A DNA stretch of 26,189 nucleotides from Candidatus Dadabacteria bacterium (GCA_030624695.1 JAUXJP010000001.1:1-26189), one strand, 5' to 3'. Shown: positions 1 through 8,677, counted from the first letter of the stretch. A program made the numbers and translations. Notes: generated by a model not told the origin, from the sequence alone.

Positions 1-1663
1 TGCCCATCTGGGGTAGGGGTGTTGCTGAAGGAACAAGTATAGTGTCTCTCCATTCGGGTACTGGTAGTGCAATACCGATAACATGAGTCAGGAGAAAAGG
101 ATTTACATGAATATGAAACGGGTGGTCGGAAAAAGACCTGTCGTAGACAGTCCACTCCTCCATAGTACCGGCGATCATGTTATCAAATAGAGGTTCGTCA
201 CGATCAAACAGGCCTTCTTTCTGAAAATCGATTAAAGGCATTTCAATATCATCATTAGGTATCCCCGTATCATCTAAATCCCTCATCATAAGCAGGCTGT
301 TAAACTCGGTGCCTCCCCAATACTCAGGATCGTAAAGGTCAAAGTACCAGCCGCATGAAGGCAGCCGATCCTCTGGACTGGACTGAATTCCGCCTTTACC
401 GCAACCTTCAAATACAACATTTCTCTTTATATCAGGTTCGGTTGTCATAAGTGATGCAACACTAGGTAACCTGTCTGCTGCCGGAAGTGGTTCATCGGGG
501 ATGCCCATATCAACTACGGGGCCTTCAACAATGATTGTAGCAAGTGTCACAGGATATGTAACAGCCGGGAAATCAAGCCCGACTCTTGACTCCCTGCTAC
601 CGGGGTCCACCCCGGATATAGATACTGATCTCGGGGTCGAAGGATCGAGGGCTTGCAGGAGGTAAGTACCGGGTTCACCGGCCTTTATCAGGACATCCAC
701 CCTGTTCCCGGCCCCCATAACAACAGCTTCGCCTTCACCCAGTGTAGTAACTTCACTAAGAGTAAGGCCATCCAGAGCAATAATGTTAAGTTCATGTCCC
801 TCAAGAGCAACAGGAAGCGTTAGACCTGATGCCGCGTTTAACATACGCCATCTCTGGACTTCACCTGGTTTCATTCTTAATGTTGGATTTGTAAAACCAT
901 TATTAGTAATAAAAAATTTGCTGTCTTGGTATGTGGACCATAAGCCATCTGTTCCTGCACCCGCAGAACCTGACTGTATAGCAGTAAGGTTAACAAAAGG
1001 TACATTGCCGTCCTGGTCGGTGCGAATCGCCTGGAAACCCATTAATACTTCTTTTGCAGCCTTTACCTCGGGTACGAAATCAATTTCGTTTTCGCAGCCT
1101 TCGATAATAAGAAAGCCTGACATGCCCCCGAAAAACTGGAAGCTGACTGATCCATGTTTATGTGGATGGTACCAGAATGTACCGCATTCATGGTTTTCGG
1201 GAACATTTATCAAAACCTGGTTTTCAGTGCCTGGCTCCATTTTCCTGAAAACATTGTCCGACAAACCATCGGGACTTACTGTAAGACCATGGCTATGGAA
1301 ATTTGTAGTAAACCTGTCATGCGGGAATGCTCCCATTCTGGCCTGAGGCGGATTTTGAGGAAAATTGTTTATCAAGTTAAGGTCAATTGTATCACCCGGG
1401 TTTATTCTTAAAGTAGGGCCGATGAGAGTTCCTTCGTATGTTGGGGTTTTAAGGCTGTGTTTTATTCCGGCAGAGTCTATGATTTCACTATCAGCCAGAA
1501 ATATTTCAATTGTGGATTTTAAGGTTCCGTTTACTGATTTGCGGGATTCCGGTTGGGGAAAATCTACCTTATCATTATCATTTTCACATCCGGTTATAAA
1601 TATAAATGCAAATATAGAAAGAATTACGGTAAAATAGCTGTGTTTTATAATATTTTCTAACAT
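1..1663 (-). CDS. Multicopper oxidase, lipoprotein, C-terminus beyond window
   Basis: Reading the minus strand from the ATG at 1663 gives 554 uninterrupted codons running off the window edge. The N-terminus has a hydrophobic segment ending in ITGC (Cys26 region), a lipobox, so the protein is probably membrane-anchored outside the cytoplasm. Copper motifs visible are HSHG (residues 123-126), WYHPHKHG (about 164-171) and HPFHIH (514-519), the ordered ligand sets of a cupredoxin-fold multicopper oxidase. The final HCHxxxHxxxGM motif that carries the type 1 copper Cys must lie past position 1 and is not seen. Members oxidise phenols, metals such as Cu(I), Mn(II) or Fe(II), or other reductants with reduction of O2 to water; the substrate cannot be told here. 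A purine-rich GAGGGTGGG lies just upstream of the start. A segment around residues 405-430 holds two extra cysteines. Confidence 0.9.
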   Translation of the reverse strand, partial: MLENIIKHSYFTVILSIFAFIFITGCENDNDKVDFPQPESRKSVNGTLKSTIEIFLADSEIIDSAGIKHSLKTPTYEGTLIGPTLRINPGDTIDLNLINNFPQNPPQARMGAFPHDRFTTNFHSHGLTVSPDGLSDNVFRKMEPGTENQVLINVPENHECGTFWYHPHKHGSVSFQFFGGMSGFLIIEGCENEIDFVPEVKAAKEVLMGFQAIRTDQDGNVPFVNLTAIQSGSAGAGTDGLWSTYQDSKFFITNNGFTNPTLRMKPGEVQRWRMLNAASGLTLPVALEGHELNIIALDGLTLSEVTTLGEGEAVVMGAGNRVDVLIKAGEPGTYLLQALDPSTPRSVSISGVDPGSRESRVGLDFPAVTYPVTLATIIVEGPVVDMGIPDEPLPAADRLPSVASLMTTEPDIKRNVVFEGCGKGGIQSSPEDRLPSCGWYFDLYDPEYWGGTEFNSLLMMRDLDDTGIPNDDIEMPLIDFQKEGLFDRDEPLFDNMIAGTMEEWTVYDRSFSDHPFHIHVNPFLLTHVIGIALPVPEWRDTILVPSATPLPQMG

Positions 1664-1714
1664 TTATGTCCCACCCTCTTTAAGATATTAAAATTTTATC
1701 ATAACATATTTGAA

Positions 1715-1743
1715 ATTACAGGTTTTTACAGTAAATTAAACAA
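1715..1743 (-). promoter_or_regulatory. Candidate promoter of the multicopper oxidase
   Basis: On the minus strand TTGTTT (1743-1738) is followed after 17 bases by TGTAAT (1720-1715). This would give a leader of about 45 bases before the ATG at 1663. It overlaps the opposing candidate promoter of tRNA-His. Seen by eye only, in AT-rich DNA where chance matches are common. Confidence 0.35.
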
Positions 1744-1753
1744 CCCTTATAAC
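1725..1753 (+). promoter_or_regulatory. Candidate sigma-70 promoter of tRNA-His
   Basis: TTTACA (1725-1730) and TATAAC (1748-1753) are separated by exactly 17 bases, each matching the consensus at five of six positions. Transcription would start near 1760, six bases before the tRNA, as expected for a tRNA gene. It may also serve ychF, which begins 30 bases after the tRNA. Confidence 0.6.
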
Positions 1754-1765
1754 TATGAGTTCAAT

Positions 1766-1844
1766 GGTGGGTGTAGCTCAGCCTGGATAGAGCACCTGGT
1801 TGTGGCCCAGGAGGTCGCCGGTTCAAGTCCGGTCATCCACCCCA
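1766..1844 (+). tRNA. tRNA-His (GTG anticodon)
   Basis: A full cloverleaf can be drawn. The acceptor stem GTGGGTG pairs with CATCCAC (1834-1840), with one G-T pair. The anticodon stem CCTGG/CCAGG encloses the loop TTGTGGC with anticodon GTG, and a T arm with loop TTCAAGT is present. The extra 5' base G1766 faces C1841, the G-1:C73 pair that is the histidyl-tRNA synthetase identity element. The 3' CCA (1842-1844) is encoded in the DNA. Confidence 0.97.
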
Positions 1845-1874
1845 TAAAATTTCTAATTAACACAGGACACAATC

Positions 1875-2975
1875 ATGGGATTTAACAGTGGAATAGTAGG
1901 ATTGCCCAATGTTGGCAAATCAACACTTTTTAATGCACTTACTAATGCAGGTGCAGAAGCTGCGAATTTTCCATTTTGTACCATAGATCCAAACGTGGGG
2001 ATGGTTGCGGTCCCTGATGAGAGACTGGATAAACTCAGTTCTTTAGTTTCCCCGCAAAAGACAACGCCGGCTGTTATCGAAGTTGTAGACATTGCCGGGC
2101 TGGTCAAAGGAGCATCAGAAGGAAAGGGCAGGGGTAATGCATTCCTGTCACATATAAGAGAAGTAGACATGATACTTCATGTGGTAAGGTGTTTTGAGAA
2201 TGATGATATTATGCATGTTGAGGGTTCCATTGATGCTGTAAGGGACATCAACATAATTCAGGACGAACTTGTTCTAAGGGACCTTGAAGCAATAGAAAAA
2301 AAAGAGTCTAAACTCACTACACAGGCACGTAGTGGAGACAAGGAAATTGCCGCGGAATTAGAAGTCATAAAAAACCTGAGAGAATTTATTGAAACCGGAA
2401 ACAGTGTTAGAAACTTTTTGGTAGAAGACAAAAACGTTAATATTCTAAAAGAACTTTCCCTTTTAACTTCAAAACCTGTTCTATATGTATGTAATGTAAA
2501 CGAAGATCAAGTGCCGGAGGCTAAAGATAATCCCGAAGTTAAGAAAGTAAGGGATTATGCAGCCAAATTTAACGACAATGTAATAGTGGTATGTGCAAAA
2601 ATAGAATCTGAGATAGCAGAGCTTGATAAAGATGAAAGAGAACTGTTTCTTGAAGAACTTGGACTTGAAAAATCGGGACTGGATCAGTTAATACAGTCTG
2701 CTTATGCCAAACTTGGATTAATAACTTATTTCACTGCAGGGCCAAAGGAAGTAAGGGCATGGACAATAACAAGCGGTACAAAAGCCCCGCAGGCAGCTGG
2801 TAAGATACATACAGATTTTGAAAAAGGTTTTATACGCTCGGAGACCATTGGTTATAATGATTATATTGAATCAGGTACTGAACTTGCCGCGAAAGAAGCC
2901 GGTAAAATGAGGTCCGAAGGCAAGGACTATATAATGAACGATGGTGATGTGGTCCTTTTTAGATTTAATGTCTAA
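1875..2975 (+). CDS. ychF: Ribosome-binding ATPase YchF (OLA1 family)
   Basis: The 366-residue product matches the usual length of YchF (about 363). Visible motifs are the P-loop GLPNVGKST (residues 9-17), the G3 motif DIAGL (72-76), where YchF has a hydrophobic residue in place of the catalytic Gln of other GTPases, and NVNE (207-210) in place of NKxD, which is why this family prefers ATP over GTP. A helical insertion and a C-terminal TGS domain (about 281-364, ending in DGDVVLFRFNV) follow. The family binds ribosomes and is linked to stress and translation control. The start has only a weak AGGA-type ribosome site. The stop overlaps the stop of the convergent ABC ATPase gene by four bases. 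Confidence 0.97.
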   Translation: MGFNSGIVGLPNVGKSTLFNALTNAGAEAANFPFCTIDPNVGMVAVPDERLDKLSSLVSPQKTTPAVIEVVDIAGLVKGASEGKGRGNAFLSHIREVDMILHVVRCFENDDIMHVEGSIDAVRDINIIQDELVLRDLEAIEKKESKLTTQARSGDKEIAAELEVIKNLREFIETGNSVRNFLVEDKNVNILKELSLLTSKPVLYVCNVNEDQVPEAKDNPEVKKVRDYAAKFNDNVIVVCAKIESEIAELDKDERELFLEELGLEKSGLDQLIQSAYAKLGLITYFTAGPKEVRAWTITSGTKAPQAAGKIHTDFEKGFIRSETIGYNDYIESGTELAAKEAGKMRSEGKDYIMNDGDVVLFRFNV

Positions 2976-3769
2976 CTTTTTGTATTGATTGGTTCAATGA
3001 GAATATTTCCTGTTTGTTCACTGCTATGAATATTTACATTCACAGAGAATGCGTCCTGAATAATTTCTTTTGTAAATACCTCTTCAGCTTTCCCAAACCC
3101 TTTAATTTCACCTTTATTAATTATTAATATTTTGTCACAGTACCTGGAAGCGGTATTAAGGTCATGAATGGCTGAGATTATGGTCTTCCCTTTTAATGTT
3201 AGTCCCTTTAGTATCTCCATTATCTGAATAGTATGAGATACATCAAGACTGGAAGTTGGTTCATCGAGAAAAATAAATTTAGTCTCCTGGGCAAGAGCCT
3301 TTGCAATGGTGACAAGCTGTTTTTCTCCCATTGAGAGCTGGTTGGCAAATCTTTCTGAAAAATCTTCTATCCCCGCCGCGGTCAGGGCTTCTTCAGCAAT
3401 TTTATAGTCTTCTTCATTTTCAAGATGAAATCTGCTCAAGTGGGGTATTCTTCCAAGCAGTACAGTTTCCAGCACTGTTGTTGGGAAGTCCAGGTTGTTT
3501 TCCTGGGGGACAAATGCAATTTTTTTGTATAACTCCTTTGGTGAATATTTATGAAGATTAAGGTCTTCTATATAGATCTCCCCGGAGTCAGGTTTTAGCA
3601 GTCCAAGGATTAATTTGATCAGAGTGGTTTTACCCGCGCCGTTCGGGCCGATTATGCCCACCAATTCACCCGGGGAAACAGAAAAAGTAATATTGCTAAT
3701 AATATTTCTGGAGTCCCTGGTAAACAAGAGGCCCTTTACTGTGATTGCAGAATTACTCATATAATCCAC
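2972..3769 (-). CDS. ABC transporter ATPase, FecE/BtuD type
   Basis: A 265-residue cytoplasmic nucleotide-binding subunit. It shows Walker A GPNGAGKTT (41-49), a Q-loop near VPQE (87-90), signature LSMGEKQ (145-151, with Met where LSGGQ has Gly), Walker B FIFLDEP (165-171) and a switch His in AIHDLN. This order and the sequence around it are typical of ATPases that power importers for iron chelates, haem or cobalamin. It is the last gene of a three-gene minus-strand operon and overlaps the permease gene by 17 bases. A second ATG nine bases downstream (3760) is an alternative start. Confidence 0.93.
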   Translation of the reverse strand: MDYMSNSAITVKGLLFTRDSRNIISNITFSVSPGELVGIIGPNGAGKTTLIKLILGLLKPDSGEIYIEDLNLHKYSPKELYKKIAFVPQENNLDFPTTVLETVLLGRIPHLSRFHLENEEDYKIAEEALTAAGIEDFSERFANQLSMGEKQLVTIAKALAQETKFIFLDEPTSSLDVSHTIQIMEILKGLTLKGKTIISAIHDLNTASRYCDKILIINKGEIKGFGKAEEVFTKEIIQDAFSVNVNIHSSEQTGNILIEPINTKS

Positions 3770-4793
3770 TTATCTTAAACCTGTTTTTTCTCAAGAGGTA
3801 AATAAAAAATGGAACACCAATAAAAGAAGTAATAATACCCAGCCGGATTTCTTCGGGGCTTATGATTGTTCTGGCCAGCAGGTCAGCAAGTGCGAGAAAT
3901 GCACCCCCGGTGATAAAGCTCAACGGGAGAATTATTCTGTTGTCTGACCCAATTACAAGTCTCAAAATGTGAGGGATTATCAGTCCTACGAAGCCAATTA
4001 CACCGCTTACAGAAACGGAAGCACCAACAATGAGTGAGCTGAATAGGAATAACCAGATTTTTGTTTTCCCAACATCTATTCCCAGAGTGGAGGCTGTGTC
4101 CTCACTTATTAATAAAGCATTAAGGTCCCTTCCATAGAACATTAAAACTATGGAGCCCAATATAATCGGTGCCGCTGCAATTTTAACCTGGTGCCATCCG
4201 GTTGTATCCAGCCCGCCCATCAACCAGAATAATATTTCCCTGATTGACCAGACATCCGACATTATCAGAACAAGGGAGATTAGAGACACAAATAGTGATC
4301 CTATAGCGATACCTGTAAGCAGGAGTAAAGTGTTTGGGGTCTCGGATTTAATTGTGGCAACTTTGTAAATTATCAATGCAGTTAAAAGTGTTCCAAGGAA
4401 AGCGAGAAGAGGTAAGAAAAGAACAGATTTATGTGCCAATCCCGTGTAAATGACTATGACAGCAAAGAATGCTCCACCACTGGACCAACCAAGGATGCCA
4501 GGTTCTGCCATGGGGTTTTTAAATATTGACTGCATTACAGCACCGACTATTGAAAGGCCCCCTCCAACAAGTATTGCCAACATAACCCTGGGGAGCCTTA
4601 TGTTTAAAATAATTGTATTTATGTTTTGCCGGGTATCTGAAATACTATCACCAGTTAATAATGATTTAAATATTGAAAAAAGTTCTTTGACTGAAACATC
4701 CACTGTCCCAAGTGATATTGAAATCAGGAATGCCGCAATAAGGAATATGACGGAAATTGTAATACTAATTAGAAGTTTTTGTTTTATTCTCAT
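3753..4793 (-). CDS. FecCD/BtuC-family ABC permease
   Basis: A 346-residue hydrophobic protein with a series of predicted membrane helices (roughly nine to ten). It carries conserved FecCD motifs: RLPRVMLAILVGGGLSIVGA near residue 68 onward, NPMAEPGILG, and the C-terminal GVIGFVGLIIPHILR loop that contacts the ATPase. The family forms the homodimeric membrane pore for ferric siderophore, haem or vitamin B12 import. The gene overlaps the upstream binding-protein gene by 29 bases and the downstream ATPase gene by 17, so the three are almost certainly co-translated. The substrate cannot be decided from the permease. Confidence 0.94.
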   Translation of the reverse strand: MRIKQKLLISITISVIFLIAAFLISISLGTVDVSVKELFSIFKSLLTGDSISDTRQNINTIILNIRLPRVMLAILVGGGLSIVGAVMQSIFKNPMAEPGILGWSSGGAFFAVIVIYTGLAHKSVLFLPLLAFLGTLLTALIIYKVATIKSETPNTLLLLTGIAIGSLFVSLISLVLIMSDVWSIREILFWLMGGLDTTGWHQVKIAAAPIILGSIVLMFYGRDLNALLISEDTASTLGIDVGKTKIWLFLFSSLIVGASVSVSGVIGFVGLIIPHILRLVIGSDNRIILPLSFITGGAFLALADLLARTIISPEEIRLGIITSFIGVPFFIYLLRKNRFKISGLYE

Positions 4794-5670
4794 CTAGCTT
4801 TTTATTGTAATTGTCGATGATTTCTGATAATTCCTGAATGCCTTTGATAATATGATGCGATACAGTTGTTAAATGGCTTGTTTCGATTGTATAAACATTG
4901 CTGTTTGTTATTGCTTTAAGTTGTCCTAAAACTTTATCTGACCTTAGTGTTTCTATAAAATTTTCTTCATCTGGAGAATAACTTCCAATTATTATTATTT
5001 CAGGGTCTGCGTTTAGAATATATTCCCGTGAAATTTTTTTATTTCCATCTATTCCCGCCTTTGCCCCAACATTTACTCCACCAGCCAAAGTTATAAGGTC
5101 ATCAATCGTGGTATTAATACCAGCTGTGAAAAATGATGGGAATAAATAGAGCACTGTAGGGTTATATGATAATTCTCTTTTCTTAAGTTCTTCAATACTT
5201 TTATTCAGACTGTTAATGAGTGAAGTAGCTTTATCTTCTTCACAGACTGCTTTGCCGAGTAATATAATATTTTGATTTATGCTGTCTATGGAATTTAATT
5301 TGGTAAGAAAATGTGTATTTATCCCAGTTTTTGTAATTTGGTCTATAAAAGCATAATCTATGTAGTCCGCAACTATTAGCAAGTCGGGATTTATATCAAT
5401 TATCTGCTCCAGGTTAGGGAGCAGTTTATGTGGTATACCCGATGTTCTTCCATGAATATTAGATAACTTTTTATTGTCTGCGAGGTAGGTAATGCCGATA
5501 ATTTTGTCGTTTTCTACAATATCAAGAAGTATTTCATCTGAAGCAAGGCTTAATGATGCAATCTTTTTCGGGCATACTGTTTTGACATTAGTTTTGTCAG
5601 CTGTATTCTCCTTGCAAGCGTTTGCAAACATGAGTGAAATTAATATCAGTAGTAATATTTTTACTTTCAT
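4765..5670 (-). CDS. Periplasmic binding lipoprotein of metal-chelate/cobalamin ABC importer
   Basis: A 301-residue protein beginning with a hydrophobic signal that ends at Cys19 (FANAC), a slightly atypical lipobox, which suggests a lipid-anchored or exported protein. The body reads as a class III (BtuF/FhuD/TroA-like) binding protein: KIASLSLASDEILLDI near the start, NLEQIIDINPDLLIV, a long helical linker, then GGVNVGAK and ADPEIIIIGS in the second lobe. It is the first gene of the importer operon. The 55-base gap to divergent pyrD is too short to hold a cobalamin riboswitch, and no B12-box-like structure was seen, so a B12 role is only one option beside siderophore or haem. Confidence 0.88.
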   Translation of the reverse strand: MKVKILLLILISLMFANACKENTADKTNVKTVCPKKIASLSLASDEILLDIVENDKIIGITYLADNKKLSNIHGRTSGIPHKLLPNLEQIIDINPDLLIVADYIDYAFIDQITKTGINTHFLTKLNSIDSINQNIILLGKAVCEEDKATSLINSLNKSIEELKKRELSYNPTVLYLFPSFFTAGINTTIDDLITLAGGVNVGAKAGIDGNKKISREYILNADPEIIIIGSYSPDEENFIETLRSDKVLGQLKAITNSNVYTIETSHLTTVSHHIIKGIQELSEIIDNYNKKLDENKTKTSN

Positions 5671-5713
5671 TTTGAATAAATATTTAACTTATGAAATCTT
5701 AATTCTGGTAAAC

Positions 5714-5719
5714 TAATAT
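5714..5719 (+). promoter_or_regulatory. Possible -10 box of pyrD (leaderless spacing)
   Basis: TAATAT ends six bases before the pyrD ATG, the distance at which transcription would begin on the A of the start codon. No Shine-Dalgarno sequence is present. No convincing -35 element was seen, and the region is AT-rich, so this is tentative. Confidence 0.3.
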
Positions 5720-5725
5720 ACTTAA

Positions 5726-6802
5726 ATGTATAAATCAATAATACGACCGGTTCTTGATAAGCTTGATTCTGAAACGTGGCACAATATAGTCCGTGAGGGA
5801 ATGCATATAACCGAAACTTCGGTTGCTTCACTAAAACTGCTGGAATTTTTAGCCTGCAGCGGCAATAGGTTAGTTGATGAAAAATTAAATGTAAACCTTT
5901 CCGGTATCAAACTTGAAAATCCCTTGCTGATAGGTGCCGGATGGGATAAGTCCGGAAGGGCAGTAAAGGCGCTGTACTCCATAGGATTTGCAGGTGTCGA
6001 AATCGGATCTGTCTTGGAATACCCCCAGCCGGGCAATCCACAGCCAAGGCAGTTTATGCTGAATCCCGGTGTCTGCCTTAATTGGCTTGGATTTAATAGC
6101 CCCGGGATGAAGACTGTTGGCTACTATCTAAGCCGATATAAAAATTCAGAAATTCCACTTGGTATCAGCCTCGGAATTAATAAGTATATTGAACCAAAAG
6201 ATGCCCCCTTTGCGAACGCTGTTGTTGCAGAATACCTGGATGATGATGCCTCTTATTTTGCCATAAATGTAAGTTCTCCTAATACTCCCGGGCTAAGAAA
6301 ATTACAGGATAAGGATAACTTAATTGATATAGTTCAGGCTGTTTCTGAAGTTACTGAAAAACCAGTATTTGTAAAAATTGCACCAGACCTTACAAATCAG
6401 GCAGTTGATGATGTAATAAAAGTTGTCATTGATCATGGCCTGGCAGGAATAATTGCCACTAATTCGACAAACAACCCGAGTATCAAAGCAAAGTACGGGA
6501 ATGAATGGGAAAAACAGGATGGTGGTGTAAGCGGAGATGACGGCGATTTCAGAATGATATCCACCATAAAAATAGAACATATATATAAGCAGGTTGGAGA
6601 TAAGATTGATATAATCGGGGTCGGGGGGATAAAAGATACAGAGACTGCGCTTGAAAAGATAAGGGCTGGTGCAAAGGTACTGCAGATTGTTACGGGACTC
6701 AGGTGAGAAGGCCCTTCAATTGCCTATAAAATTAATTACGGTCTTGTGAAGTATATGATGGACGAGGGTGTTAATAATATTTCAGAACTGATAGGTTCCT
6801 AG
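5726..6802 (+). pseudogene. pyrD: Dihydroorotate dehydrogenase (quinone, class 2) with in-frame TGA at 6704-6706
   Basis: The first 326 codons encode a class 2 enzyme of pyrimidine synthesis, which oxidises dihydroorotate to orotate and passes electrons to quinone. Visible are GAGWDKSG (70-77, FMN site), YPQPGNPQPR (99-108), NVSSPNTPGL (181-190) with the class 2 catalytic Ser184, VFVKIAPDLT, and GVGGI followed by QIVTGLR. A TGA then interrupts the frame, yet the next codons read EGPSIAYKINYGL and continue for 31 codons to TAG at 6800-6802. Those residues are exactly the expected C-terminal helix of the family, where an aromatic residue normally fills the TGA position. The readthrough length of 358 is normal. 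It could be a recent nonsense mutation, a sequencing error or a readthrough stop. Truncation would remove the end of the FMN-phosphate region and the last helix. Confidence 0.85.
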
Positions 6803-7977
6803 GTCCTGTATTCTGAATTGATTGTAACATATTCATGAGACAGGTCACTGGTAATTACATAGGAACTGGCGTTTCCTTCTTTTAGTTTAATTGTCACAGT
6901 AAATTTTGATTTTTTAAATACCGGTGCAAACTTGGACTCTGCCTGAAACTGGGCACCGCTCTTAATAACCCTTTTATCATCAAAAAACATCTCTACCTTG
7001 TCAGGATTAAACATAACCCCGGCCCTTCCGGCAGCGGCAAGTATACGGCCCCAGTTAGGGTCTTCGCCAAAAAATGCGGTTTTCACAAGCAGGGAATTTC
7101 CGACTGTCCTTGCAATTTTTTCAGCTTCTTTTACTGTCCTTGCACCCTGGACATCAATTTTGACAACTTTTGTGGCTCCTTCACCGTCCTTTACAATTAA
7201 TTCTGCAATTTCGGTATTAAGCTCAGTCAATATTTTCTCAAACCGTGAGTAGTGGCTGCTTTTTAAAGTTATTTCATTGTTGTCGAGTACACCATTTGAA
7301 AGCATAATGACGGAATCATTTGTAGAGGTGTCTCCGTCGACAATAATTTTATTAAATGAATTGTCAACAGAATTAACCAGTGCCTTCTTAAGTGTAGTCT
7401 TATTAATATTAATATCAGTAATTATAAAGCAGAGCATGGTTGCCATGTTTGGGCATATCATACCGGCGCCTTTTCCAATCGCAGCAATGGTTCCCTCTTT
7501 TTTCCCAATCTTTATTTTCCTGAAAGCAAATTTTGGAAACTTGTCAGTTGTCATTATTGCTTTAGCTACTTCTTCAACACCACCCGGGCCAAGTTTGGAT
7601 ATAAGGTTTGGAATAGCTCTTCTTATCCTGGATACAGGTAATGGGCCGCCTATTAATCCGGTGGATGATGGAATTATTAAATTTTCTTCTATACCAAGTG
7701 AAGCTGAAATATCTTTGGTTGTCTGAACTGCATTCTGATAACCACTTGTTCCTGTAAATGCATTAGCAATGCCGCTGTTAATAACAATAGCCTGGCATAA
7801 ACCCAGTTTGATTCGTTCCTGCCCAAGAATTACGGGTGCGGCTTTAACTACGTTGGTTGTATATACAGCAGCAGCTTTTGCAGGGACATCGGAAAATATC
7901 AGAGCGAGGTCTTTTTTCCCGTTTTTTTTCACTCCCGATGAAACACTGCTTAGCTGAAAACCTGGTATTGAGATCAT
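6799..7977 (-). CDS. argJ: Glutamate N-acetyltransferase / ornithine acetyltransferase ArgJ
   Basis: A 392-residue protein of arginine biosynthesis that moves the acetyl group from N-acetylornithine to glutamate and, in bifunctional members, also makes N-acetylglutamate from acetyl-CoA. The self-cleavage motif GKGAGMICPNMATML is present with nucleophile Thr180, where the precursor splits into alpha and beta chains. NSGIANAFTG (67-76) and the C-terminal GEDPNWGRILAAAGRAGV block are family hallmarks. It is the last gene of the mgtE-recO-argJ operon, its ATG overlapping the recO TGA by four bases (ATGA). Its stop codon touches the 3' end of the pyrD reading frame. Whether it is mono- or bifunctional is not shown by the sequence. 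Confidence 0.96.
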   Translation of the reverse strand: MISIPGFQLSSVSSGVKKNGKKDLALIFSDVPAKAAAVYTTNVVKAAPVILGQERIKLGLCQAIVINSGIANAFTGTSGYQNAVQTTKDISASLGIEENLIIPSSTGLIGGPLPVSRIRRAIPNLISKLGPGGVEEVAKAIMTTDKFPKFAFRKIKIGKKEGTIAAIGKGAGMICPNMATMLCFIITDININKTTLKKALVNSVDNSFNKIIVDGDTSTNDSVIMLSNGVLDNNEITLKSSHYSRFEKILTELNTEIAELIVKDGEGATKVVKIDVQGARTVKEAEKIARTVGNSLLVKTAFFGEDPNWGRILAAAGRAGVMFNPDKVEMFFDDKRVIKSGAQFQAESKFAPVFKKSKFTVTIKLKEGNASSYVITSDLSHEYVTINSEYRT

Positions 7978-8663
7978 AGTTTCAATTCCTCTAGAAATTT
8001 CGATGATTTAAATTCTGTTTCCGTCTGAATTTCAAGATATTTTGTTAGTGCTTTAATGTTATCTGATACTTTGCCCAGAAAAATATCCATATATTCTTCA
8101 TTTTTAATAATATCTAAATGAAATTTGTGGAATTTCTCTCCTTTCTTATTTTCTGATAGGCCATATACATTACCATTTGTAATATCGAATTTCACTTCTT
8201 TTGAATTAATTTCTTCGAAATTTGGCTGTATCCCATTTATCCTGAGTAAAGTTAGCTGATAATTTAGAAGGGTGGGTAAAATGTTTTCTTTTTTATCAAT
8301 CTGATCAAATATATTTATTGTTGCATCAAATAATTCTTCACTCTTTTCATTTTCATATGTAAAAAGGTCAACATGCTCAAGTACAAAACTGCCAAATGCA
8401 AAAGTTTCGAGGCTCTCGGTTATTGAGGGAAAAGGTTTTATAAGGCTTACATCATTTACAACATTAAATTTGTTTTCATTTAAAGTGATGTCGAGCTTTA
8501 GGTGGATAAAAGGTTCGAGCCTTCCGCCAAATCTTTTTTTGCTTTTTTTAGCCTGCCTTGCTATTCCTTTAACTTTGCCAATCTCTCTTGTAAACAAAGT
8601 TACAAGATAGTCGGCTTCTCCGTAAACGGATTTTTTTATTACAATTGAATTAAGATTTTCCAT
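7974..8663 (-). CDS. recO: DNA repair protein RecO
   Basis: A 229-residue protein with the RecO layout: an N-terminal OB-fold starting with SIVIKKSVYGEADYLVTLFT and GKVKGIARQAKKSKKRFGG, followed by a helical domain with LLNYQLTLLRINGIQPNF. RecO works with RecR and RecF to load RecA on SSB-coated single-stranded DNA and anneals complementary strands. The CxxC...CxxC zinc finger found in many RecO proteins is absent, as it also is in E. coli RecO. Within the operon it sits 14 bases after mgtE and overlaps argJ by four bases. It ends in TGA, direct evidence that TGA is a stop in this genome. Confidence 0.93.
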   Translation of the reverse strand: MENLNSIVIKKSVYGEADYLVTLFTREIGKVKGIARQAKKSKKRFGGRLEPFIHLKLDITLNENKFNVVNDVSLIKPFPSITESLETFAFGSFVLEHVDLFTYENEKSEELFDATINIFDQIDKKENILPTLLNYQLTLLRINGIQPNFEEINSKEVKFDITNGNVYGLSENKKGEKFHKFHLDIIKNEEYMDIFLGKVSDNIKALTKYLEIQTETEFKSSKFLEELKL

Positions 8664-8677
8664 ATTATGAAGTCTGA

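Noticed and set aside
783..1637. Three open frames on the + strand over the multicopper oxidase
   Set aside because: They lie antisense to a complete reading frame with conserved copper motifs and encode low-complexity, non-conserved-looking proteins; they are shadows.
5671..5725. Cobalamin riboswitch upstream of the importer operon
   Set aside because: Only 55 bases lie between the divergent starts, far too short, and no B12-box-like sequence was seen.
6704..6760. Selenocysteine insertion at the pyrD TGA
   Set aside because: The sequence after the TGA (GAAGGCCCTTC) is a short palindrome without a proper apical loop at SECIS distance, the family has no Sec at this site, and no Sec machinery is visible.
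7974..7976. Reassigned genetic code with TGA as tryptophan
   Set aside because: recO (7974-7976), the HAD gene (18201-18203) and nuoB (24277-24279) end naturally at TGA in tight overlaps with the next start, so TGA is a stop.
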